Positions 43,434 through 50,985 of a stretch of DNA of 64,000 nt are shown piece after piece; positions within the stretch are counted from its first letter, which is position 1; every line of letters starts with the position of its first letter. The translations under genes and the position numbers were made by a program. Under the pieces are notes generated by a model. That model did not search any database. It saw only the letters and a program-made list of their open reading frames with translations, and had not been told where the DNA came from. The stretch comes from Pseudomonas sp. PD9R (GTDB taxonomy: Bacteria > Pseudomonadota > Gammaproteobacteria > Pseudomonadales > Pseudomonadaceae): contig NZ_JAHTMR010000001.1 in assembly GCF_019200975.1 (NCBI RefSeq), positions 389,400 through 453,399 of the forward strand, given 5' to 3'.

Positions 43434-44882
43434 TTATTTCTGCAACACAGTCGCCGAGTTGGCGGTACCAAATTGCGTCACGTTGGCCGTCTGGGTCATG
43501 CCGCTCTGATCGACGCTGGCGATGTTGCCGGTGCCGCCCTGGGTCACGTAGGCCACGTTCATGGTGTCGGCCTGTTTGATGGTGATCATGTTGTCGTCGC
43601 CATACAGCTGCGCGGTATAGGCCTGGTTGCCGCTGCCGTCCTGGGTGAACTCGGTGCTGTTGCCGCTGCCGTTGCTGCTGCCCTGGGCCAGGTTGGTGGT
43701 GCCGCGCTGGTCGGCGATGAGGATGTTGTCGCTGCCGTTCTGGTCGAAGTACAGCTCGTTGTAGGAGTCGGCCTGGGTGACGGTGGTTTTGTTGCCAGTG
43801 CCGGTCTGGTTGGTGGTCATGATGTGGCCAACGCCGTTCTGGGTGAAGTTGGCGACGTTGTTGGTGCCGTTCTGATTGACGTTGGCGACTTGGTTGCTAC
43901 CGAACTGGCCACCCTTTTGCGGGCCTTTCCAGTTGCTGGCGTAGACCTTGTTGCCAGTACCCACCGACGTGGCATTGAGCACTTGGTTGTCGCCGTTCTG
44001 GTAGGTGAAGTGCACGTTGCTCGTGCCCGTCTGGTTGAGCGTCAGGGTCGAGCCCATGGACTCGAACTGATCGGCGTAGATCGCGTTGAGGTCACCGACT
44101 TGCACCACGTTGGCGACGTTGTTTTCGCCGAAGCTCTGGTCGACTACGGTTTCGTTGGTCTGCCCGTATTGACTGACGGTGGCCTTGCTGCCGATTTGGG
44201 TGTCTTGCCAGACTTCGGTGCCGTTGAAGTCGCCGAATTGGTTGATGGTCAGGTTGCCGCCTGTGCCGCTGCGTTGGTCGCCATAGGCATAGTTGGTGCT
44301 GCCCGCCTGGTTGATGTCGATCTGGCCGCCCATCTGACCAATTTGTTCGGCGGTCGCATAGTTGGTGTCGCCGTACTGGATGATCACTGCGTTGTTGCCC
44401 GCGCCCAGTTCAATCTGTTCGACGTTGGCTTCGTTGTTGTCACCGTACTGAAAGGTTTTTGCGGTGGTGCCTTCCTGACTGTCCTGATAGATGAACGAGA
44501 AGTTGCCGGTGCCTTCCTGTTGTTGCAGCACTTCGCCGCCGCCGACACCAATCGACTGGCTGGCGTGGCTGGTGTTGGAACTGCCGATCTGGTTCTGGGT
44601 GATGGTGCTGTTGTCTTCGAACAGTTGCTCGGCATAGCCGGCGTTGAAATCACCGGTCTGGGTTTGGGTGATGGTGCTCGTGGCCGTGTCTTGCACCGCA
44701 GCGGCATCGTTGCCCTCGCCGGATTGTTGTTGCGTCGCGGAGCTGAACGGCGCTGCGGTCTGCTTCACATTGGCGATGTTGGCGGTACCGAACTGGCTTT
44801 GCGTGGACACGCTGTCATCGGCCAATGCCTGGGCACTGATGATGACCAGCAGGGCGGCGGTTAGGGGCGTCAGTTTGAACAT
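43434..44882 (-). CDS. csgA: Major curlin CsgA, expanded
   Basis: The 482-residue secreted protein (signal peptide MFKLTPLTAALLVIISAQALA) is made of about twenty curlin repeats of the form QxGxxNxAxxxQ (for example TQFGTANSATVLQ, TQGGTGNIASVDQ and NQNGTNNVANFTQ). E. coli CsgA has five repeats in 151 residues, so this subunit is about three times longer. It polymerises into surface amyloid after export through CsgG. It follows csgB by 26 bases. Confidence 0.92.
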   Translation of the reverse strand: MFKLTPLTAALLVIISAQALADDSVSTQSQFGTANIANVKQTAAPFSSATQQQSGEGNDAAAVQDTATSTITQTQTGDFNAGYAEQLFEDNSTITQNQIGSSNTSHASQSIGVGGGEVLQQQEGTGNFSFIYQDSQEGTTAKTFQYGDNNEANVEQIELGAGNNAVIIQYGDTNYATAEQIGQMGGQIDINQAGSTNYAYGDQRSGTGGNLTINQFGDFNGTEVWQDTQIGSKATVSQYGQTNETVVDQSFGENNVANVVQVGDLNAIYADQFESMGSTLTLNQTGTSNVHFTYQNGDNQVLNATSVGTGNKVYASNWKGPQKGGQFGSNQVANVNQNGTNNVANFTQNGVGHIMTTNQTGTGNKTTVTQADSYNELYFDQNGSDNILIADQRGTTNLAQGSSNGSGNSTEFTQDGSGNQAYTAQLYGDDNMITIKQADTMNVAYVTQGGTGNIASVDQSGMTQTANVTQFGTANSATVLQK

Positions 44883-44908
44883 GATGAAACCTCCAAGTGG
44901 TGCAGTGC

Positions 44909-45370
44909 TTAGCGATATTGGGTGACCGATACGCTCATTCCATTTCCTGCCTGGGTCACGGAGCTTTGCTGGCCCGTGCCGGCCTGGACGATGCTGGCGT
45001 CGTTGTTATTGCCGTTCTGGGAAATCTGCGCGCGGTTGTGGCTGCCGCTCTGGACGATCGAAGCGGCGTTGCCTGAACCTTGCTGGTTGATCAATGCCAT
45101 CAGGTCGCTGCCTTGTTGCAGGATGTAGGCTTCCTGATTACTGCCGGACTGCACGATCTGGCCGAGCAGCGACTGGCCGTTCTGTTGCAACAGCGCGATG
45201 TTGGCCTGGCCGTTCTGGTCGATCACTGCGTGTTGGCCCACCGGTGGTGGCAGCTCGCCGAGATCGGCGGCGGGCGCCAGGTCGTCGTTTTCCATCAAAT
45301 CGTCGGCGCGCACGCCTGCGCTGCTGCACAGCAGAAGCAGGCAAAGCAGGGTGGCGGTCGACATTTTCAT
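44909..45370 (-). CDS. csgB: Minor curlin / nucleator CsgB
   Basis: The 153-residue protein has a leader (MKMSTATLLCLLLLCSSAGVRA), a short acidic stretch and about five curlin repeats (VIDQNGQANIALLQQNG, IVQSGSNQEAYILQQGS, IVQSGSHNRAQISQNGNNN). It is the typical size of CsgB, the surface nucleator of curli. AAAGGA lies eight bases before the ATG. The position directly before csgA supports the call. Confidence 0.9.
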   Translation of the reverse strand: MKMSTATLLCLLLLCSSAGVRADDLMENDDLAPAADLGELPPPVGQHAVIDQNGQANIALLQQNGQSLLGQIVQSGSNQEAYILQQGSDLMALINQQGSGNAASIVQSGSHNRAQISQNGNNNDASIVQAGTGQQSSVTQAGNGMSVSVTQYR

Positions 45371-45396
45371 GGCTGTTTCCTTTGGGATGAGGCCGA

Positions 45397-45422
45397 CCCC
45401 ATCGACCGGGTGGTCGATGGGG
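45397..45422. other. Perfect stem-loop between the large secreted-protein gene and csgB
   Basis: CCCCATCGACC and GGTCGATGGGG form an 11-base-pair perfect stem with a four-base loop in the 59-base gap. There is no T run after it on the minus strand, so it is more likely an mRNA processing or stability element than a terminator. Confidence 0.65.
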
Positions 45423-45429
45423 CGAGGGC

Positions 45430-47676
45430 TCAGTTCGCGATCACTGTCACGGTGCGCGTGGTGCCTTGGGACGAGGTGATGGTGGCTGTCGGGTTCGCCG
45501 ACGGAATCACCGTGGTGATGTTGTTCACCGTCAGCCTCCAGCGACCTGTCACCGGCACGGTGGTCGTGCCCAGGGTTTGCAGCCCGGTCGGCGTGGTGAC
45601 CTGGATGGTGATGGTGTTGCCGGTGGTCACCGACGAGGTCCCTGCAAAGTCCCAGGTGAAGCGGTTATTGGAACGGGCGGACACCGTGGCCGTGGTCACC
45701 GTGAAGGTTTCCGCAGCAGGCCGTGGCGAGACTTGCACCGTGACCGTGGCCGGCGAGGCCGACACGGCGCCGAAGCTGTCCTTGGCGAAGTAGGTGAAGG
45801 TCGTGGTGAAGGCTGTGGTGACCGTGGCCGGTGGGGTGTAGGTAATCACCGTGCCGTTACTGCTGACGGTCCCGCGACCTGCCGCCGGTTGAGTGAAACT
45901 GGCGATGGCCAGCGGCACGTTGCCTTCCGGATCGGTGTCGTTGGCCAGCACACTGATCGGGATCGCCACGCCCAGGGTGGTGGCGGCGTCGGCGACGGCC
46001 GTAGGCGCCTGGTTCGGTGCCACAGTAATCGTCACCGTTGCAGGATTGGCCGAGGCCAGGCCTTTGACGTCTTGAGCCTTGTAAGTGAAGGTCGTGGTCA
46101 GCGGTGCATTGACCACGGCTGGCGGGGTGTAAATGACGGCTGTGGTTCCACTGAGTGCCACGGTGCCCTGGCCGGAGGCCGGCTGGGTCAGCGCGGTGAT
46201 ACTCAACGGCACGTTGCCGTCCGGGTCGTTGTCGTTGGCCAGCAGGTTAAGGGTGATCGGCACCCCGAAACTGGTGCTGCCGCTGTCAGCGATTGCGATA
46301 GGTGCCTGGTTTTCGCCACTGTCCGGTGCTGTGCCGAGTACCACCACTGGCTCGGTATCGTTGCCGCCGGCGGCGGATTTAACAGTGACCGTGGCCGGTG
46401 GTTGCGGCAGATCGGCAACGGTCAGGCGTTGCAGTGTGCCGGATTTCGACAGGCGTCCGTAACCCTGGGCAACCATGTCCGGCACGGCCACTTCATCGGT
46501 GGACGTGGCCTCGATCAGCAGGCTGTGATTGCTCCAGTTGTAGCGAGCGGTCTGGATTTTCACTACGTCGCTGAGTTTGCTCGACACAGAGGTCGGGCGG
46601 GTGGAACCGGCCGGGTTGGTGGCAGTGAGCACCACAACCGGAGGCACGGGGCCGTTGAACAGGCGTTGTCCGAAGAACAGCCCGGTGCCGTTACCCACCA
46701 GGTTGGTCAGGCATGGCGTAGGCGGTGGGCCGGGCACCAGGGCGACGGATTCGCGGAAGCACAGGGTCGAGCTGTTGTCCGCTTTGCCGAAGACTTCGAC
46801 CCGGATGCTGGTGCCGGTGCCCGAGGTGGTGCGGCGGTAGGTGGCCCGTTCGAGTTCCACATGGGTTTGCGCACGGTTATCGAGGACTTTGCCGGACAGG
46901 GTAAAGAGACTGGACTGAATAGTCCCGGCCGGTCCCGCGATACGCACGAAGTTGGTGTTGAAGGGGCTGCCGGTGACGGCTTCGGTGAGGTTCGGGTCGC
47001 CGACAAAGGTTTCGATAGCGCCGGTGTCCGGATTCACTTCGGTGTAAGGTCCGTTGACGCTACGCAGGAATGGTCCGATCGCGCCATTTAACGCACCGCT
47101 GAACACGCCTGGTGCCCCGACGCCGATATCTCGGGTGATGTTGATAGCCCGGCGACCGGGCGTGGTGACATTGACTGTTTCAACACCATAAGGGTGAGTG
47201 ATGGTGTAGGTCCCGGCCACGGGCACGTTTATCCGCATACGAATCCGCGCGAAGCTGATTTGATCGCCATCGAGCGGGTTTCCGCTGGCAAACGCTGCTT
47301 CTATCCCGGCCACGTAGGCGTCCATTCCATAACCGGCGGCGTTGTTGGGGATGTTGGTCTCGGCAAGGAACCAGAAAGCTTCGTCCGGCCAGTTATCCGG
47401 GAACACCATTGGCAAGGTGTCGTCGAAGACGCCCGGGGTCGGCAACAGGGTGCACATGTAGGCCGGTGGCGTGGCAGCCGGCACCCGCGAACTGGCCGCC
47501 CGCGACTGGCACAGTTCCATCGAGAGCAGATTATTGTCCTGATACCAGATCGGGAATTTTCCCGAAGCAAAGGTATAAGGGCCAGGGTCGACGGCGGCGA
47601 GTTGCGCGAAAGCACTGCCAGACAGCGATAGAGTCAGTCCCAGGGCGTTGAGCGCCAGGCGTGGCAATTTGTTCAT
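45430..47676 (-). CDS. Large secreted protein with cadherin/Ig-like repeats, upstream of csgB
   Basis: The 748-residue product (start MNKLPRLALNALG, signal peptide ending SAFA) has an N-terminal domain of about 300 residues shared with the next gene's product (AVDPGPYTFASGKFPIWYQD, GDQISFARIRMRI, TITHPYGVETVNVTTPGRRAINITRDIG, FNTNFVRI). Two cadherin/VCBS-like repeats of about 95 residues follow (APIAIADSGSTSFGVPITLNLLANDNDPDGN and APTAVADAATT...ISVLANDTDPEGN), then another beta domain. The DNDPDGN and DTDPEGN loops are typical Ca-binding turns. Probably a surface or matrix protein; I do not know the N-terminal family. Confidence 0.75.
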   Translation of the reverse strand: MNKLPRLALNALGLTLSLSGSAFAQLAAVDPGPYTFASGKFPIWYQDNNLLSMELCQSRAASSRVPAATPPAYMCTLLPTPGVFDDTLPMVFPDNWPDEAFWFLAETNIPNNAAGYGMDAYVAGIEAAFASGNPLDGDQISFARIRMRINVPVAGTYTITHPYGVETVNVTTPGRRAINITRDIGVGAPGVFSGALNGAIGPFLRSVNGPYTEVNPDTGAIETFVGDPNLTEAVTGSPFNTNFVRIAGPAGTIQSSLFTLSGKVLDNRAQTHVELERATYRRTTSGTGTSIRVEVFGKADNSSTLCFRESVALVPGPPPTPCLTNLVGNGTGLFFGQRLFNGPVPPVVVLTATNPAGSTRPTSVSSKLSDVVKIQTARYNWSNHSLLIEATSTDEVAVPDMVAQGYGRLSKSGTLQRLTVADLPQPPATVTVKSAAGGNDTEPVVVLGTAPDSGENQAPIAIADSGSTSFGVPITLNLLANDNDPDGNVPLSITALTQPASGQGTVALSGTTAVIYTPPAVVNAPLTTTFTYKAQDVKGLASANPATVTITVAPNQAPTAVADAATTLGVAIPISVLANDTDPEGNVPLAIASFTQPAAGRGTVSSNGTVITYTPPATVTTAFTTTFTYFAKDSFGAVSASPATVTVQVSPRPAAETFTVTTATVSARSNNRFTWDFAGTSSVTTGNTITIQVTTPTGLQTLGTTTVPVTGRWRLTVNNITTVIPSANPTATITSSQGTTRTVTVIAN

Positions 47677-47711
47677 GATGCCTCCTGATGAGGATCTGGC
47701 CATGTGAGCGT

Positions 47712-49058
47712 TCATTGCACGATGACCACGTCTTCGATATCGCTGCCGCCATTGGATGACGTCACGCGAACCTTGGCCGGTGGAATCGGCGAGATCCCGG
47801 TGGACAGGGTTTTAACCACTCCGCCGCCCCCGAGGGCGCCGATGGCGGCACCGGCGCCAGAGGTGGCGGTGAGTACCGGCGGCGAGGTTTCATCGCTGGA
47901 GGAGGCCTCCACCGTGATTTGCCCGGTGGTCAGGTTGTATTCGGCACGGGAGATCACTACCAGGTCTGTCAGGGGCATGGGCAAGGAGGTCGGCGTGCTG
48001 TTAGGGATCGCCAGGTGGTTGTCGGCAGTCACCTGCAAGGTGCTCGGCAACGTCGGGTTGGTGGAGGACTGGGCGTACCAACTGCCGGTGGTGTCGGCCT
48101 CGGTCAGATTGAGCACGGGGTTGTTGCTGTCCAGGGTCACTTTGGCCGGTGGCGGCGGTGCCTTGACGAACACGTCCTGCTGGGCCACCGGGGCGCTGCT
48201 GCCGGCTTTACGCGAGTAGGTGCTGCGCTCACTGATGATCGGGGTCGGCCGGGCCACGGTCGACAACTTGCCGGAGATGGCCATCACCGTGGTTCGCAGG
48301 TCGATCCCGTTGGGGCCTTCGATGCGGATGTAGTTGGTATTGAAAGGACTGCCGGTGAAAGCTTCTACCAGGTTCGGGTCGCCGACGAACTGATCGGCCG
48401 CGCCGGTCACCGGGTTGATTTCGGTATAGGGGCCATTGACGCTGCGCAGGAACGGTCCGATGTCCCCCTTCAACGCTCCGTCGTAGGTTTTCGCCGCGCC
48501 GATGCCAATGTCCCGGGTCATGTTGATCGCACGGCGCCCGGGGGTGTCGACGTTGAATACATCGACGCCGTAGGGGTGGGTGATGACATAGGTGCCAGCA
48601 GCAGGAACATCGATCCGTATACGTATACGGGCGAAGCTGATCTGGTCGCCTTCAACTGGATCGCCGCCACTGAAGGCCGCTTCAACGGCGCTGACGTAAG
48701 TCAGGTCGATGCCTCGTGCGGCATCGACGATCGTGCCATCGCCGGTGAACCAAAACGCTTCGTCCGGGAAGTTGTTCGGGAATACGACCGGTTGCGTATC
48801 GTCGAAGATCCCGGGAGCCGGTAGCAAATTGCACATGTACGTCGGGGCTCCCGGCGCGCTGGGGACCCTCGAGCTGACTGCCTTGGACAGGCACAAATCG
48901 AGGGTTCGACCATGTGTGTCCTGATACCAGGAGGCGAAGGAGCCATTGGCTGGCAGATAAGGTCCGGGATCGACTGCAAACAACGCTGCCTGGGCGACGC
49001 CTTGGGCAAGAGCGGTCACGACCAGGGCGGTCGCGGTTTTGGACAGTAAAGGGTGCAT
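47712..49058 (-). CDS. Secreted paralogue lacking cadherin repeats, first gene of the csgBA operon
   Basis: The 448-residue protein starts MHPLLSKTATALVV (signal peptide ending AQA); the ATG at 49172 lies upstream of the promoter and is discounted. Its first 300 residues parallel those of the 45430-47676 product (AVDPGPYLPANGSFASWYQD, GDQISFARIRIRI, VITHPYGVDVFNVDTPGRRAINMTRDIG), with conserved Cys pairs. The remainder is beta-rich and ends VTSSNGGSDIEDVVIV. GAGGGA precedes the ATG. It heads the minus-strand curlin operon and has its own sigma-54-like promoter. Function unknown; extracellular. Confidence 0.78.
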   Translation of the reverse strand: MHPLLSKTATALVVTALAQGVAQAALFAVDPGPYLPANGSFASWYQDTHGRTLDLCLSKAVSSRVPSAPGAPTYMCNLLPAPGIFDDTQPVVFPNNFPDEAFWFTGDGTIVDAARGIDLTYVSAVEAAFSGGDPVEGDQISFARIRIRIDVPAAGTYVITHPYGVDVFNVDTPGRRAINMTRDIGIGAAKTYDGALKGDIGPFLRSVNGPYTEINPVTGAADQFVGDPNLVEAFTGSPFNTNYIRIEGPNGIDLRTTVMAISGKLSTVARPTPIISERSTYSRKAGSSAPVAQQDVFVKAPPPPAKVTLDSNNPVLNLTEADTTGSWYAQSSTNPTLPSTLQVTADNHLAIPNSTPTSLPMPLTDLVVISRAEYNLTTGQITVEASSSDETSPPVLTATSGAGAAIGALGGGGVVKTLSTGISPIPPAKVRVTSSNGGSDIEDVVIVQ

Positions 49059-49116
49059 GAGTATTCCCTCTATCAGAGTACCTGCCCCTTGGGGATGGGT
49101 CAGTTGACAGGGCTTC

Positions 49117-49132
49117 GGCAACTTCCATACCA
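49117..49132 (-). promoter_or_regulatory. Sigma-54-like promoter of the secreted-protein/csgBA operon
   Basis: On the minus strand TGGTATGGAAGTTGCC has the GG and TTGC boxes at correct spacing, with one change (C to T at position 4) and a final C. It lies 59 bases before ATG 49058, and three CCC-N6-GGG repeats lie 60-180 bases upstream of it. Confidence 0.6.
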
Positions 49133-49194
49133 ACCGGCGGAAATGTCCGCGAGAGGCCCGAGCCACAGGCATTTACAGCGCAAGCGAAGGCGGT

Positions 49195-49296
49195 TTCCCG
49201 ATGTTGGGAACGGGCCTCTTTCCCCAGCATTGGGGGTAGATGGGGGCGGCGGTGCGGAGTGGGGAAAGTGGGGGGAGGGGAAAACCCAACGTCGGG
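49195..49296. promoter_or_regulatory. Three CCC-N6-GGG inverted repeats between the csgBA operon and mnxS1
   Basis: TTCCCGATGTTGGGAA is at 49195-49210, CCCCAGCATTGGGG at 49222-49235 and CCCAACGTCGGG at 49285-49296. All keep the six-base spacer. They sit between the divergent secreted-protein operon and the kinase gene and could serve both. Confidence 0.55.
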
Positions 49297-49351
49297 CAAA
49301 CTGCCAGTAGTGGGCTATAAACCTTGTAGGGGTTTTGCGGGATAAACGCTC

Positions 49352-50800
49352 ATGACGACACTGGCAAAAACACTTCAGTCCGACAAGGGCGATATTCGCT
49401 TGAGCACGCGCAAACAGCCGTTCAATCTGCTGCGCTGGTTTTCGCTCATCAGCATGGCGGTGATCGGTACGGTGGCGGTGGCGCTGGGCTCGGTGTCCAC
49501 AAAGTTCGTGATCACTGAAAGTGTGCAGCGCGATGCCTTGCTGACCTCGCAGTTCATTCAGGCGATTGCCTCGGCCGAAGTGCGTCACGTGTCGATCCCC
49601 AATGTGCGGACCATGGGCGAGTTACTCGACCCACGCAAAGACAAGGACTTTCCGGAGGTCGACCCCATGGCCCGTGCCAATGCCCGGGGTGAATTTCTCG
49701 ACCACGTCGAACACTTGCCGGACGTCATCCTGGCCAATATTTATGCGCCCGACCGCATGGTGATCTGGTCGACAAACCCGGCACTGATGGGCACCACGAT
49801 CCATGCCGATCAGGACCTGGATCAAGCCTTCAACGCAAAGACTCCGGTATCGGCCAGCTATCACGATGTGGACAAGTCGCGCATGGAGCAGAAGTTCGTG
49901 ACGCCGCCGGAATACATCTTCATCGAGAACTACATTCCATTGTTCGATGCCGATGGCGACAAGGTCACGGCGATGGTCGAGATCTATAAAGAGCCCCAGG
50001 ATCTGATCAATCGCATGGAGCGTGGCCTGGTGATGATCTGGCTGGCCACGGCCCTGGGCGGCGTTCTGATTTACCTGGGGCTGTACTGGATTGTGCGACG
50101 GGCGGCGATTCTGCTGGCGCAGCAACAAAAGCAATTGATCACCAACGAAACCTTTGTGGCCTTGGGCGAGATGTCATCGGCGGTCGCCCACAGTCTGCGA
50201 AATCCGCTGGCAACCATTCGCTCAAGCGCCGAGCTGGCGCTGGAGTTCGACAGCGGCCCGGCGCACAAGAACATCAATGACATCATCGGGCAGGTCGACC
50301 GTATGTCGAAGTGGGTACGCGAGTTGCTGCAATCGCTACGTCCCCTGAGTGATGAGGCCGAGCCGGTGAACCTGGTGGCAACCCTTCACGACAGCCTCTC
50401 GGCCTATGAACTGCAGATCACCAAGGGGCGGATAAGCGTCGTATTCGAGCCCAAAGAAACGCCGATGGTGTTGAGCCAGCAAGTGCAGCTGACGCAGATC
50501 CTCAACAGTTTGCTGGCCAATGCGCTGGAGGCGATGGACGAAGGCGGTACGCTGACCATCACTCTGGAACCGGCCGGTGCTGATGGCGTTTGCGTAGTGG
50601 TGGGCGATACCGGCAAAGGCATGACCGTAGAACAACGCGCCATGGCGTTCCGCCCGTTCTTCACCACCAAGCAGGGCGGGCTTGGGGTCGGGCTGGTGCT
50701 GGTCAAGCGGATCATGGAGCGTTTTGGCGGCACGGTGGCATTGGATAGCCGTGAAGGCGAAGGCACCCACGTCCGTCTGTCGTTCAAGCTGATTCCCTGA
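49352..50800 (+). CDS. mnxS1: Membrane sensor histidine kinase, MnxS1-like
   Basis: The 482-residue kinase has two membrane helices (about 31-53 and 227-247) around a periplasmic sensor of about 175 residues, then HisKA with H280 in MSSAVAHSLRNPLATIRSS and an HATPase domain (QILNSLLANALEAM, GDTGKGM, FFTTKQGGLGVGLVL). There is no HAMP or PAS domain. It is a close paralogue of the kinase at 55014. The kinase / oxidase / kinase / sigma-54 regulator arrangement matches my recollection of MnxS1, McoA, MnxS2 and MnxR of P. putida GB-1; which kinase is S1 is assigned by order only. Confidence 0.83.
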   Translation: MTTLAKTLQSDKGDIRLSTRKQPFNLLRWFSLISMAVIGTVAVALGSVSTKFVITESVQRDALLTSQFIQAIASAEVRHVSIPNVRTMGELLDPRKDKDFPEVDPMARANARGEFLDHVEHLPDVILANIYAPDRMVIWSTNPALMGTTIHADQDLDQAFNAKTPVSASYHDVDKSRMEQKFVTPPEYIFIENYIPLFDADGDKVTAMVEIYKEPQDLINRMERGLVMIWLATALGGVLIYLGLYWIVRRAAILLAQQQKQLITNETFVALGEMSSAVAHSLRNPLATIRSSAELALEFDSGPAHKNINDIIGQVDRMSKWVRELLQSLRPLSDEAEPVNLVATLHDSLSAYELQITKGRISVVFEPKETPMVLSQQVQLTQILNSLLANALEAMDEGGTLTITLEPAGADGVCVVVGDTGKGMTVEQRAMAFRPFFTTKQGGLGVGLVLVKRIMERFGGTVALDSREGEGTHVRLSFKLIP

Positions 50801-50817
50801 AAATGGGTGTGAACTAT

Positions 50818-50831
50818 CCCCGCTAGCGGGT
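50818..50831. promoter_or_regulatory. CCCC-N6-GGGT inverted repeat (candidate operator) before mcoA
   Basis: CCCCGCTAGCGGGT lies about 98 bases before the mcoA sigma-54-type promoter; its spacer GCTAGC is itself palindromic. Two further TTCCCC half-sites follow at 50836-50853. Confidence 0.55.
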
Positions 50832-50928
50832 GTCATTCCCCAGTCGTTTCCCCGGTCATGGCACATTGATGTTGATAAGCCATTGTTTCAGTGGGTATTA
50901 ATACTTTTGTATAAAGTTGTTACAAATC

Positions 50929-50944
50929 TGGCGAGCTAATTGCA
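50929..50944 (+). promoter_or_regulatory. Sigma-54 promoter of mcoA
   Basis: TGGCGAGCTAATTGCA fits the -24/-12 consensus with one change (A to G at position 5) and exact spacing. It lies 41 bases before ATG 50986. Confidence 0.75.
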
Positions 50945-50985
50945 AAACCTCCATCACCCCCTTCACACATACGAGGCGGCTGGTG

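Noticed and set aside
50859..50874. TGGCACATTGATGTTG as the mcoA sigma-54 promoter
   Set aside because: The -24 half is good, but the -12 GC is absent at the required spacing; TGGCGAGCTAATTGCA at 50929 fits both boxes and lies nearer the start.
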